NCBI RefSeq assembly: GCF_004210375.1
Contig: NW_027467782.1
Span: 24,531,276-24,595,275 of the forward strand
Direction: 5' to 3'
Source of the DNA: Tachypleus tridentatus
Taxonomy: Eukaryota; Arthropoda; Merostomata; Xiphosura; Limulidae
Length of the DNA stretch: 64,000 nt
Within the stretch, counting starts at the first letter, position 1, and every line of letters starts with the position of its first letter. Positions 37,505 through 50,212 of the stretch are shown in pieces. The position numbers and the translations under genes were made by a program. The notes under the pieces are model-generated. The model saw only the letters and a program-made list of their open reading frames with translations. It was not told the DNA's origin and did not search any database.

Positions 37505-39265
37505 CTGAAGAAAAAATATTATACAGATGTTTTCTTTATAAACTTGCCTTCTAAAAAGTTTCTAACTAATATCTTTACGAATTATTTCATTTTATACAAA
37601 CACAAGCATATATATATATATATATATATATGTATACAGGATGTAAAATGAACAATTACATTTTGGTTTGGGGGAAACCCTACATTCACTAACTCACTAC
37701 TGCATTTTATTACAATTATGTACTTGCAAAAACGACTTAGAAACTGAATTAAACTGCTTAAACCATATACTGCTGAGTTAAAGACCATATTTGAAGAAGA
37801 CAGACCAATATTCTGTGGAAACATGTACATCACTTCATTGTATGTATAAATCGTTGTTTGCCAACTTGTTATACCAGCCTAATGTGCTTCTTCACATAAG
37901 TATCAAAAGGAATGTGTACTTCTGCCTTATGTTCCAAGTTTAATTATTATTTAATTTTATGTGTTTAATATCAGCAAAATATTTTATCCTATATTTCAAT
38001 CGACGAATAAGATAAAGTAAATTTTCGTTAATGTTAAAGGATATATACAATTAAAACAAAAAGTTTAAATTTATAAATTTGAATGTTGACATCGAAGAAA
38101 TTGTAAAGTACAGACAAAACATGATCTAAAATATCGTTTAACAGGACATCAGGTATGTAGAAAAAATAATAATATTTATTTCCAAGAATGTGTCAAGACT
38201 TCTCACACTTTTTTGTTTATAAATATTAGAAGTGTAATAACTCAGCATGGTGTCTCATCCCCTATTTTGGTGCTTAGCTTTGAGTGATCATCAGAAGCAC
38301 GCAATTGTGGTTTGTAATCCGAAAGTTATTTGAGATGTTCATTTGGTAAAAGGGTCATGCAAATTGGTTGTCTTATGATTTTTACTTTTCTTTCATCCAA
38401 CTTTTCGCGATAATGATGCTCTAAATTGGTGATGAATTGAGTTTACGGCATTGATTGGCTGTAATGTTAGATTCGATTTTTGTCTTATTTTATCTGAGTG
38501 TAGTCTATACCAGTTAACAGATTATTTGGTACTCCATTAAAATGTATGATAACTCATGCTCACTTAAAATATAGTCAAAACGATTTTGGTTTTGTTCCAA
38601 CTCTTCTAAAGAAAGATGTCTGCTAGAGCGCGACAAGTCCCTGAGCAAGATTTTCTTTTGTCTTCAATATATTTCTGGGCTATAAGAAATGTGTTTTGCT
38701 CTCTACATTTTGATCCTTTTTAATTACATTTGATGTGGTAAGAAGCTGGTAAGATATACTGAATATAAGACGTGTTAGTTTTTAAGGCCTAAGAAACTTT
38801 GATGGTCCTGCATAACTCTGGCTTAAAACACTGGGCTCATATGGTCTGTCTTTGCTTTGATAAGAAAAAAGTTCAGGATGTGTATTGACTAATTCTATTT
38901 GATTAACTGATTAGTCGCTTTTATCATATTAATATTCTGAATGCATATTGTCGAACACAAAGTTCAGTTGTGGAAAATGGAAGTTTATGCGTTGAAGGTA
39001 GTGAATTCATATAAATTGTTCTCTTTCCCAATTCCTTTTCTCCGTTTTTTGATAGAAATTGTTTGTGAAACATTTCTGTTTTATTTTGGTGAAGTTTTAC
39101 TTCTATACTTTGATTGCTTGTATTCCAATATTTCAACTGGTGTAAATTAGTGAAGAGGAGGAGGAAGAAGAGATTTTGTCACATATAAAATAAATATTTC
39201 AGAAAAGTTCTGACTAAAACCTAATAATTTTAACAATAGACAGTCGAAAAATAGAGATATTTTAC
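37505..39265. other. Intron of the PDZ gene, with a TA microsatellite
   Basis: A (TA)n run of about 24 bases lies at 37609-37632. The rest is AT-rich. The stretch at about 38220-38640 is less AT-rich and looks repeat-like, but I could not identify it. Confidence 0.45.
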
Positions 39266-39345
39266 CTTTTTCTTCGGATATTTTCTCGGAATCTTCGAGG
39301 CTTTTGGTGTGGTTCGAAGTCGTTGGTTTTGTTGTATCCAAGTGA
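39266..39345 (-). CDS. Candidate PDZ-gene exon (LDTTKPTTSNHTK), acceptor uncertain
   Basis: The - strand reads LDTTKPTTSNHTKSLEDSEK, then ISEEKG, with a plausible donor gtaaaa and a phase that fits the exon at 37393-37504. The weak point is its start: there is no AG acceptor upstream of LDTTKP in a phase that matches the exon ending at 42436, only an upstream ATG (MHLFHL) next to a TA repeat. It may be an alternative first exon, a shorter exon, or not an exon. Confidence 0.4.
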
Positions 39346-39384
39346 AACAAATGCATATATATATATAAATTTAACCAAAAAATT

Positions 39385-39495
39385 GTTTGTTTGAATTTAA
39401 GCTAAAGCTACACAATGAGCGCTTTGCGCTTTGTCCATCACGAATATTGAAACTAGGTTTCTGACGTTGTAAATCCAGGGATATGCCGCTTCTTT
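39385..39495 (-). repeat. SINE, second family
   Basis: Words GCTACACAATGAGCGCTTTG, TCACGAATATTGAAACTAGG and GATATGCCGCT match the pattern shared by the copies at 50088-50212 and 53281-53650 (CACAATGGGCTATCTGT, then ATCGAAAC, then CATAC-type end). Decayed. Confidence 0.55.
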
Positions 39496-40130
39496 TATTA
39501 ATTTATTCTTCCGGTTTTTTAACTTCAAAAGTTTCTGTTCAGAAAATAGTTTTACTGAGAACCTTTCAGAGAAAAATATTACCTTTCAACTACATATGAA
39601 TAATCTAAATAAATACGTATGCTTTTCAAAAGATTCAGATACACAATAAACTCCATGTATAAATTTAATACCATACAAATGTTCAAAACTAACTAAAATT
39701 AGTCATCATACTTTCTCTTTTAAATATTATCTTCACCATTCTATTCCTCATAATTATAACAGAAATGGAACTTATTTATTTTATAATTACAAAGTTTTAC
39801 TTGCTTTTTCTTTTCTCTAATTGTCAGTAAATTTTTTCACGGTTTCACAGTTACTACCGGTTTTGTACAACCACATTTTTCTACAAGATAATTATAATAG
39901 TGCCAAAAAAATTTGCAAAAATTTTTGCGAAAGACATTCTTTTTCTCATTTACACTACGTTCTCAAAAAAGGAACACATGAAAATGTAGTTTTCTTTTTA
40001 GAACTCTAAATATTTCCAAGATACGCTCAGAAACTGTTTACTGGCATATAGTGGACTTTTTCGGGAAATCTAACATGTAATTTATGTAAATATATTGATA
40101 TCTTTTAATAATGTAATTTAGTCATAAAAG
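39496..40130. other. AT-rich intron
   Basis: No exon or repeat recognised. Open + strand frame 39821-40009 has no features that suggest a gene. Confidence 0.45.
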
Positions 40131-40396
40131 ATTGTTTGTTGTTTTTATTTATTTCGCGCAAAGCAACACGAGGGCTATCTTCGCTAGCCGTCCCTAAATT
40201 AACAGTGTAAGACTAGAGGGAAGGTAGCTAGTCATCACCACCCACCACCAACTCTTTTAACAACGAATAGTGGGATTGACTGTCACATAACAACGCTCCC
40301 ACGTTTGAAAACGCGAGCATGTTTGGTGCGACGGGAATTCGAACCCATGACCCTCAGGTTACGAATCGATTGTCTTAACCCATCTGGTAAGCCCTA
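40131..40396 (-). repeat. tRNA-derived SINE, main family
   Basis: Near full-length, with the body CTAGTCATCACCACCCACCA and the head GGTTCGAATTCC-like B box in reverse at about 40333. Tail GTTTGTTGTTTTTATTTATT at the left. Moderately diverged. Confidence 0.9.
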
Positions 40397-41887
40397 AAAG
40401 AGGTATATTTCATGTTTTCATTTTCTCGGAATGTAATATAAGAGATAAAAAATTATTTTTTCGAAAAAAATTTATAATTTATTTTTTGCGCGACCACAGT
40501 GGTACAGCAGTATGTCTTACAATGTTAAATACCTGGTTTTAATATATGTGTGGAGAGCAAAGCAGAGAGAACCACTTTTGTATCTTTGTGCTCACCTCGT
40601 AAAACTAAATCACTTAATCAAAGTTTTGGTACCACTTTCAATCCCCAGTTCTAAGAGGGCAGAAGAAACTGGATTCGTAAAGACAGTAGAAGTTGTAAAA
40701 TTGTGAAAACAGATAATAAGACTTATATAGAAAAAAAAAGTAAGTAAAATTATGAAATTAACAAATAAATTTTATTTCTATTATAATTACAAGGAAAGAA
40801 TCATTAGAACAACATCTTGTTGTTGTATAGATTATCAGTATTACTATTTCCTGAATAGTGACCGTTAATGTCGAAATACCAATAGAAGAAATTAATAAAA
40901 GAAGTCAGACGATCTGTTGTTTTATTAGATATATTAGTATTTATTTTAAAACAATATTTAAAAATAATTAAAATCTTTAGGTAGGAGAAGAAACATTGAT
41001 TATAATGTAACCCAAATACATTAATATTAATTTCACGAATACATTAAACTTATTTCATTTTAAGAAATCAGGTGTGTGATTTTTATATTTTCTCATAGCA
41101 ATATTTAATGTAAATATTAATCTGTCCTTGATATAAATGTAATTATTTTGTCATTTTCAGAATTTAAGGAGGCGTCAATGAATATCAAAATAAAGAACAG
41201 CTCTTATTAATGCTAAATTATTTTCAGTGCTAACGAGATTTATCAATATTAATTTACGTTCAACTCCAATTTAAAGCTGACCCGTTAATCATCGGGTCCA
41301 TCAGAACTTTTAATGCAGAACTGACATAATAGAAACCCGAGCTACCATCCTGAAACTGAGTTAAAGTTAATATATCTGAGACTGGAAAACAAATTTGTCT
41401 CCTTTGCTTATTACCAAAATATAATAGATATGTACTTTGATGAACTAATTCCTTAAGGTCACAGTGTCAAATTTGAAAATCCCTCAAAAGAATGGCTTAA
41501 CATTCGATCACAACAGTTTTAAAATTGTATATTCAAATTTGAATAGAAATTCAATATCTATAAACATATATTTCAGTGTTAGTACAACAATTATAAAGTA
41601 CGTATTTTCTGGGATTCACTCTACAGGTGATATGTCAGTAGATTTACTGCTTAGTTAGGTGTATATCTAGGATATTACTATGTTTTCAGTTAGAATGAAT
41701 TCATAGATCGAATACCGTTGCTGTGAATTTACTCTCTAAACTTTCGGGCTGTGAGTGCGTTATAAGAGTGACGGTGAAATACCAAAATTCGATTATCGTA
41801 CTTCAAGTGTTTGTAGTGAGTGGTGCTAGCCAGCTACTTCTTTGTAGTATACCAATTCACAATTAAGGACGAATTGCACAAACATTT
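40397..41887. other. AT-rich intron
   Basis: No exon recognised. Open + strand frames at 40512-40706 and 41464-41658 lack splice context and known domains. Confidence 0.45.
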
Positions 41888-42121
41888 CTTTTTTTTTTTA
41901 GTTTTGTTGTTGTTGTTGAATTTCGTACAAAACTAGGGTTATGACTGCTATTCGTCCCTTACTGTAATATTCCAAAACTAGACATGGGTTACTCTTGACT
42001 AACAGATAGTGAAATTGATCGTTATAGTATAATGACCACAAGGCAGTAACAAAAGTCATGTTCGATGGAAGGATTCGACCTCGTGAATGTAACTCAATAA
42101 TCACCAGGACACTCCAGACCA
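41888..42121 (-). repeat. Old, decayed SINE of the main family
   Basis: The layout of the main SINE is still visible: TTTCGTACAAAACTAGGG, TGCTATTCGTCCC, GGGTTACTCTTGACTAACAG, then GGAAGGATTCGACC near the head. Many changes from the other copies. Confidence 0.65.
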
Positions 42122-42244
42122 ACTGTTGTTCAGAGTTGTACGAAAACAAATAACATCATTCAGAAAATATGAAAGAATACAATATCAGTTTCATAGAAAG
42201 TAACATATTTTTCTTTCAAACTAAGTACCACAGTGGTAAATCTG

Positions 42245-42350
42245 AAGCTTTATAAAGTTCAAACTGAGTTTCGTTACCACTAATGGAGACAGCATAGATA
42301 GCCCATTGTGTAGTGTAGCCTTATGCTCCACAACAAATAAACAAAAGTAA
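42245..42350 (+). repeat. SINE, second family, decayed
   Basis: Reverse orientation of the second family: AGTTTCGTTACCACTAATGG, then ATAGCCCATTGTGTAGTGTA ending in an ACAAATAAACAAA tail. Confidence 0.5.
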
Positions 42351-42435
42351 AACTACATTTCTGTGCTCATTGCATAAATTTGAAACATAAATATTGCTTA
42401 TCAGCACCTTAAACTAAATGGTTGTTAACACTCAC

Positions 42436-42517
42436 GTCATAAATATCCGGATTATCTTTTATTGTTGCGTCTCTCTGTTGTTGCTGGTTTGTTTGTCTCC
42501 GTTTCCATATTATCATA
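42436..42517 (-). CDS. PDZ membrane protein exon (inner end of membrane segment)
   Basis: Acceptor cttttag, donor gtgagt on the - strand. The first base completes Cys with the TG left by the exon ending at 43219, then reads MIIWKRRQTNQQQQRDATIK and DNPDIYD. MIIW ends the membrane helix and KRR is the positively charged stop-transfer signal, so what follows should be cytoplasmic. NPDIY has the form of an NPxxY / phosphotyrosine-binding motif. Ends in phase 0. Confidence 0.75.
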
Positions 42518-43218
42518 CTAAAAGAAAAAGAACTAATTTTGCTAAATCTGTTTGTAGTTATAGACATAAGTAGGTACACCTTTATATTAAAAGTAAGATG
42601 AAACCGGCGACAAATAGGGGCAATTTTACCGCAACATGTCAATCGTTAACTTCATTATATGTTGACAGTGGTATATTAGTACACCAGCTACCTAACATGT
42701 TTTATGATAGCATTCTTATTTCTTTTGATCAACATCACAAATTTTCGTTATTCGAAGACAAATTTAAATTAGATCCTAGATTCAGGTAAGGGGAAAAGAA
42801 ATAAATACGAAAATATCAATTCTATACTAAATGAATTAACTAGTCATTTAGTAAATCTAATCAACACTGATAAATAACAGTTTAATCTAAATTATTTTGC
42901 CTAGTGTAGGTACTAGTTAAATATTCGAATTTATTTGCTAATTCTACAACTCCTGAGTCGTAAATTGTTTACATGTTAGATATATTTAAATAGTATGAAA
43001 ATCGTAAGTATCATTGGAAATTTTTCAGTATTCGAAATCACTTTAAAGTTCGTGATAATAAACGTCAGATACATTGAAGTATTTCTAAACTATTACTTCT
43101 TCCAATCAATTAGCTGTAAACTTCAAGATTAATAGCACTACGATTAGGAGTTCGATCCCATTGGATGGCTCTGTACCTAAAAATAAACAAATCTAACCAA
43201 CAGAAATATTATACTTAC

Positions 43219-43297
43219 CATAATAAACATATTAAAAGTGGTATTCCCACTGTCGCTAATGAAAACGAAACTATGCACATCTTCACTGTTATGGGTT
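43219..43297 (-). CDS. PDZ membrane protein exon (transmembrane segment)
   Basis: Acceptor atttcag, donor gtaagt on the - strand. It reads PITVKMCIVSFSLATVGIPL, then LICLL, and joins to C-MIIWKRR. Together they form one hydrophobic helix of about 22-24 residues followed by a basic stop-transfer. Phases fit the next exon. Upstream exons (presumably the outside part and signal peptide) were not found in this window, so the gene likely continues to the right beyond what I can read. Confidence 0.72.
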
Positions 43298-44157
43298 CTG
43301 AAATGAAAACAATGGCAATAGGTTAAATTGTCTTATACTTTCTTTCTCCTTATAAATGATTTTACTTTTGTATTGCTAGTAATAGTTACAAATTTAAACC
43401 ATCAATTAATTAAACTCGTTTAGTTGCAATGTTTGTACCACACCGTCACTCAGTAACATAGATCAATCTCACGTCAGCTTGATACTCGCTATTAACCGAC
43501 TTGACTAGTTTGAATATTTTCAACCAAAATGTAACATAAGATTAAAAACTATGACTAAAGAATTGTGGAATATACTCTTATACAAAGATTACAAAATTTT
43601 AACATCGCTAAAAGTCACTAAAGTAACTTCAAACTTCTGTTATAAAAAGGCCGTGTTTGTTTGTCTTTGAACAAACCATGTTGTTTCCCCATCATGAATC
43701 CAAACAAGAAGATTTCATAACATTAACCATAAACATCACTAAACAACATACTTTTATTCCCATACATAATACAACAGTTCAGGAGCTGTACAAAACATAA
43801 AGCACAAGATACAAGAACACAACAAACAAAATAAGTCAGCATCATAATGACAACAGACAATAGATAAAAATATATGAACTTGGTCTTGTAAAGAGGTCAA
43901 CTACAAACAGACCTTCGTAGATCTTTGAGACAGAAACGCACTTGGCTCTTCCAAATATATAAGATCGAAACTTCGACAAAGGTCACAGACAGACAGAAAC
44001 AAAACAAAAAGATCATTTGTAGTTAACGCATGGAGAAGAAATGCTCCCACTTTGAAAGCGCTGATGTTTTCAAGGTGTCGTATTTTTAATTTATGATACA
44101 TTAAGTGAGATGTACATGACCTGTGAAAATATTAACTTTAGAAAGTACTCTTAGGGA
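43298..44157. other. Upstream sequence of the membrane exon
   Basis: AT-rich, no exon recognised. It ends at the left terminus of the hAT element. Confidence 0.4.
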
Positions 44158-47100
44158 CACGGGCGTAGATGTTTTACACCCGATGGGGGGGGGGATGATT
44201 TTTGCAACCACTTATGTGGACTGTTCAATTTACAAATTGGTAATTTCTGATTACGTGAACCTGAACGCTGTAAACGTGCAGTCACAGAGTAATCTTGCTG
44301 CCACGATACTTCAATGTTTCCATGTGGGTTTGTATGTGAGGTGTCGTGAACAGTTTTCAAAATGTTAATGGGATAAAGACAAATGTGTCACAAATTAACT
44401 GCCACATGATTTTATTCCTGCACACTGTTCGGTATAAAAGATGGCCATTATACTTGACAAGGTTACTAATAATTTTCATTGCATGAATTACGTTTTCAAA
44501 TATTAATAAAATTAGTAATTACCCTTGATAAATTTATATCTACTGAAAAACTGTTCATGTTGTTTGATAAAAAATAATTAAAATGTCTTTGCGAACTCTT
44601 GAAAATTACACATCAATACAATGTAGCACATAATTATTCATACTTTTCATTGAAGTAAGTTTCATTTAGTCCTCTGGTCTACATGTTCTCAAACGTAGAC
44701 CTCCTCTGTGATGATCTGTTTATGAATTCTTTCATGAGCTCTTCTATATTTATCTTGTCGACCTCATCTTTTGTGAGTGTGACAAACTGCCACATGGTTG
44801 AGGTGGCACTGAGACACAGTTGACCTTAACCACGTCTTCAGCCGTCTTAATGCAGAAAAACTGCATTCACATTCGCAGCTGGATACTGGACACACAAGGA
44901 AATTGTCAGTAGAAGAAACACTTCACTAAACATCTGCTGGTTTGTTTCATGCATTTTACAGTAAGCATATTTCGCACCTTTCAGGGATACTGCTTTTGTT
45001 GTTTCTTTGAACATGAGCAACTGAAACTCGAGCCGTTGTGCAGAGATTTCTGGATAGAAGTTTATAACCGAGTTGTCATACTTGCAAAATGTGATCATGT
45101 TCTCAAATGTCAGATATTGCCTCAAGTCATTGTTGTCTGCATTGAATCTAGTGGTCAGATATTATATAACTGTGTCAACAAATTCAAAATATTGGCTTCT
45201 GTAGTAATCTCTAGCTGTTGCAGAATGATGAGCTGAGCCATCACCTGTGATCCTTCTTGGGGATCTGCGAATGCGTGGTAGTTGAATAGGCACCAGATTT
45301 AGGGAAATTGCCTTTTTCTCAGCTTCATCAAATATCTTGTTGTAATTTTCCTCTGTTCGCAATTCCCACAGTTGCTCAACTGTCATTGCAGATGCATCAA
45401 TCATGCCAGATACTGTCGCTAATATGGTTTAGAATGCACGGTTTAGTTCCTCTTATGCAGCTAATGGATGCTGAGCCATCAACAATACTAAAAGTGTCAA
45501 ATATGTCCAGCAGACCTCGTGCTTTCACTGTTACATCTGATTTTTCACTTGCTAATTCAAACAAAGAATCAACAATGTCACTATAGTGATCATTAGCACA
45601 TGTAATTGCAGTTAGGGGGCACAACCAGCGTGTTGGACACAGTGGGTGGATGTATTTAACTGGACCATTGTGGCTGTCTGACGATACAATATTTACAAAG
45701 ATTGTCTTGTATTTGCCTGACCTCTGAAGCAAGACACCAAGTTCATGTGCCCACTGGATAGAATATCAAACACATTCCCAAGCTTCAACTGCATGTTGCA
45801 TTGTTAAATTAGCCTTGATAAAACAAAGCTGACGGTTGCTTCTCTTTTATTTTTGCCTGCCATCCACTGTACGCACCACTCATGTTAGCGGCTCCATCAT
45901 AAATTTGTGCTCTTAATCCTGATAGTGTTAAATTGAGTCTAGTCAGTACATCAAGTATAGTCGAGGATATTGTTTCACCAGTTGTATTGGAAACACTGTA
46001 CAAACCAAGAAATGTCTCATGGACGTCAAGGTTCTCATCTACGTATCGTACACATATTGCTTCCTGTTCGGCACCTGTAACATTTTGAGTGCCATCAACC
46101 ATTGATGCAAAGATTTTACTTTGCTGCACTTCGTGTGCTATGTTCCTCAGTATTTGATGGATGAACATCTCCATTATTTCATTCTGAACCTGGGGTGAGA
46201 TGAATGTGGTTTTCTTTGACAAGTAGGCCGTCAACTCAGGATCATCCTCTTCCAGGAGCTTCATAAACTGCAGGAAGTTCCCCTCCGTATCAGTATGTCC
46301 ACGTAATGCTAAACCTTGACGCAGTAAGAAACGTAAACTTCTGAATAATTTGGCTAGACTTCTTTTGCATTCTTCCTGCTGCTTCTTTTTTCCATCATGT
46401 AGCTAGGCAGTCACTGGAGTTACATCAAGTGAACCTTCTGCAGATATAGCGAATCTGTGCTGAGAGGAGGATTGTTCGTTGAATTTCTGTTTTGCCTTTT
46501 TCCAGTTGCTAAAACCGGTGGATATGAAGGTATACTCCACTGGCCTCTCCAAATTTCCTATAAAAAGGACTGTATTTTCCGCCTTGGCACAATGAAAGTA
46601 TGTGAATTTTTGAGTCTGATTGTCGAAGTGCAGCCATGGGAACTCATCAAACCGATTGCCCTGGAAGTTGATATTTTGAGATTTTGCTTTCTGTCGTGGT
46701 ATTAGTTGTGCATCTGGATGATATGGCTTTCCACAATGTATCTGTGGAGTGTCAAATTTTTCATTACTGCACAAATGTGTTTCACAACTATCTGGTGGTT
46801 CATGATGTGCAATAATTGCACAAGCATTTTCAGACTCGCTCTCTGATAAACATGGTATTTCCTCTGTATGGCAAGTTTTGTTTTCCTTTGCTTAAGGCTG
46901 TTTGATTATCTGCATTGTCACTTGTAATACCAGTAGCTGGCTTGCAGAACTGTCTAATATCGGAAAGTATCAGACGCTTGCTTGTCATAATTGGCATGTG
47001 TTTCCAAGATGACTCAACAGGCTAAAATACAGTCTTTACTGAAAAACTCTAACGTACAACGAACGAAGATAGAACAGAATGGAAGTAGGACTGAACTGTA

Positions 47101-48235
47101 CAAAGTATTTAAGTCGAACGCGCAAACCTCACAGTGATTACCGAACCGACTGACCACCTGGGCATCGCTGATTCAATAATGTGTGCTAGTTACAACACAA
47201 GTAATTGCAAGTTTCTCGAAAAGTAATTAAACAATCATAAATATATTATATTCCACTTAAAGCTCATCAAAAGGCAAACACGTTGTGATATAATATCTAT
47301 AAGCACGTCTATTAAATTAAGACACCTAAACAAAAACTAGCAATACAATTGGAGTAAAGGCTTCAGGCCGTTGAAATCGCTCCTTTTGTGTTCTGATTAT
47401 ACAAGAAAATACAATATTTTTACCATCTATGATAAGAGAATATATTGTTCTTTTACCATAAAGCATTAGCACTTTATTAGAGGGCAGTGATAATCTGAAA
47501 TTTCATGGATTAATGAGAGCCACAAACACAGGTCTAATGAGCCCCGTTGTAAAATCGAGGCTCAAACTAAAGGGAGAAGGGGGGGGGGTATGTGGGGCGC
47601 GTCTGGATCCGAGCGGCCCGAACCTGTCGTAAGCTGTACACTAAACGTACACCACTGTCATCAGCTTCGGCAACTAAGGAGAGTAAGGCGTTCGACAATA
47701 AAACCGGCTAGACATGCATAAGAACAAATGGCGTAGGAAAACCGCACAATACACACATAAGATTGATGCAGCTACAAACTACAAATGGCCTCCAAGATCT
47801 AGATCGCAGGAGTTTACGCTTGGGAGTAATATTTTCGAATTTCATGCTCTGTTCAATCTATTGTGATGAAAATTTTACTTAATCTTACACTACGTACAAG
47901 ACGTAGGCAGATTCTGTGATAGTGCTTGCAAGCCTTGCATGTATACTTAGGCCTACTGACTGATACGAACTATCGCTTTGATCGAAAAGCTTAGAAGTAC
48001 GCCTATATTAAAGATACACATTTCGGCTACTGAGAAAGCCTACATCTAGGCCTAATTATGTAATTCGATTGGCAAGAACACGAGAATCACAAGAACAAAC
48101 ATACAATTTGTAGGCCTGTGATGCAATAAAACAATTCAACATACCAAACTGTAGGGGGGGGAATTATATGCACCATACTCCCCACCTAAAATGAAGGGGG
48201 ATGTATCCCCCATCCCCCCTGAATCTACACCCCTG
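44158..48235 (-). mobile_element. hAT DNA transposon, ZMYM1-like / DUF4371 type, about 4.1 kb
   Basis: The ends are short inverted repeats: the left starts CACGGGCGTAGAT, and the complement of the right starts CAGGGGTGTAGAT. Both are followed by a G-rich stretch (GATGGGGG). On the - strand a transposase runs from about 47000 to 44700 in several frames. An N-terminal MTSKRLILSDIRQFCKP leads to a TTF-type zinc finger (HFDNQTQKFTYFHC near 46590). Then comes the DUF4371 core (45809-46264: FASMVDGTQNVTGAEQEAI, LRAQIYDGAANMSGAYSG), then CPTRWLCPLTAI, then a C-terminal dimerisation region ending MKEFINRSSQRRSTFENM. Eight-base flanks (CTTAGGGA and ATTACAAT) do not match. A handful of stops and frame changes make it inactive, yet long open stretches suggest a fairly young copy. 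Confidence 0.85.
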
Positions 48236-50087
48236 ATTACAATAATTGTAATATTTCTGTAAATCTGCGTTTACATGCCAGAAAATCGGTAGACAATATA
48301 TTAATTCAAAGATACGGTCAAAATGCATTATTTTTTCATTCACAAGAAAATTCTGACTTCAAATCTACAGAAAATGGATTTAGATATAGCTTTTATCAAC
48401 TTGCAAAACTAAAAAGTTATACTCAAGTCCTTAAATATTAAACTTTGTGTTACAGCCTACAATCGATGTCAAAAACGCCTACTGGAAGAACTCAATTGGA
48501 AACATCGGCATAAAAGTCATCTCACGGCAAGCACATAACAAATTTGCCTATTTATGTTCCCAATAATTCTACTGTAACTCAAGATTTATTTGGTACTAAA
48601 TTTAAAACTCCTGCATTTTCATATATTCATAATTATAGTTATATTAAATTAATGTATTGACTTAATTGTTTTAGGCCTATTAATTTGAATCCAAGTAATC
48701 AAGTGCTTAAATAATCTAAGTCATATTTTACCGATTAATTCCTGATGTAAAATTTAAATCAAGTTTTTTTACTAGGTTTTGTTCGTCTTACGAAATCTGA
48801 AGCAGATTTGTTTGTTTTGTAATTACTTCCAGTTAACTAATATTGACAGTTTCTGCACTAACACTTTTAAAGCTATCTCACAATTCAAATTTCCGTTAGG
48901 TTGCAATGATACCGTGACGCTCAGAACAGTTCTTGCACGTGCGGTGGTTTTGAATTAAACGTATAAGAGTGTGTGTATTTATTAACCAATGGTTACGTTT
49001 TTATAAAAAAAATTACCATACCTTCATTTATTACCTTAAAATGTTTATATTATTTTTTTCATTGTTTTATATTTTTATTACTTTTTTCAATCACTTTATA
49101 ATATTGTTTAATTCTCGTTGCTCTACTACGTCACATTCTATTTTCATATGTCGTTTCTTTTCAAAATGTTTCCTAGGTTAACTGATAGGCTTGTTTCTGG
49201 GTTGAAAACAGCGTTGCTCGATACGTCGTCAATAGAATAAAATAATACCATAGTTTATATATTAGGTTTAGATTCTTCTTCCAGTTTCATGAAAGGTAAA
49301 ATTTAAAGGAGAACCTATAATGTATACGCCTAATGTTTCACTTATTTGGCCCTACCCTCTGCTATAGGCTGGCTAATAAAATAAACACAGTTAGGCCTCG
49401 TATAACGGTGATTGTATACAACGTTAATTTGGGTTTTAAGTACTTTTCGATCACCAATAATGTAACCTGAAATAGTTTAGGTATTTGAATAACGTCAGAG
49501 CTTGTGCCTAAATCACTATTCCACATTATATATTGGACCAAGTATTTATTGTTAAGGTGGTTCATCTCGAAAAGTAATTCGTTTATTTTATCACTCACAT
49601 TTTGTTACTCGTGTATATACAACTCAGCAGTTCTCTGATATACGGCTTCCAGAGTCTGTAAAATCTTTATACACGTTTAGTTGTTATTTTGTCACATAAT
49701 CTTCTCTCTAGAGCTTTGCATTTACGAATTTACTCTTCCATTAAGGATCCCAGAAGGCATTGTCTGAAATGTTTCACTGACTAGACCAATAACTACGAAG
49801 TCTAACTTCACCTTCACTAACTTAACGTTTTCTGACTTCACATTTTTTCTTGCGCTCACTTAGTTGCCTATATATCAAACACCTAACATAGCCCTAGAAC
49901 TTTCTACCAACCGTCAGACGATATCATGTGACAACACTCACTCAAGAAAATAAGAAAAATTCATAAAATTCGAGTAATGTGATGTCATCTTAAAACATAA
50001 ACTACACACACAACATACGACCCATACCGATTAACGCAACGAAATTTGTCGTAACTAAGACTTCTAAACTAATTATATTTTAACACT
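48236..50087. other. AT-rich DNA, nothing recognised
   Basis: Open frames at 48969-49181 (+) and 49362-49598 (-) have no known domain and no convincing splice context. I see no repeat with an identifiable protein. Confidence 0.4.
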
Positions 50088-50212
50088 ATTGTTTGTTTTT
50101 ATTTGAAGTTGAGCACAAAGCTACCCATGGGCTATCTGTTCTCTGCCCACCACGCGTATCGAAACTCGGTTCTAGCATTGTAGTTCACAGGCATACTCTG
50201 TGCCACAGGTAA
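50088..50212 (-). repeat. SINE, second family
   Basis: GTTTGTTTTTATTTGAAGTT, then GAGCACAAAGCTACCCATGG, GCTATCTGTTCTCTGCCCAC, CACGCGTATCGAAACTCGGT, then GGCATACTCTGTGCCAC. This is the best-preserved copy of the second family in the window. Confidence 0.7.

Noticed and set aside
45308-45586. Plus-strand open frames across 44949-46705
   Set aside because: They are shadows of the hAT transposase on the other strand.
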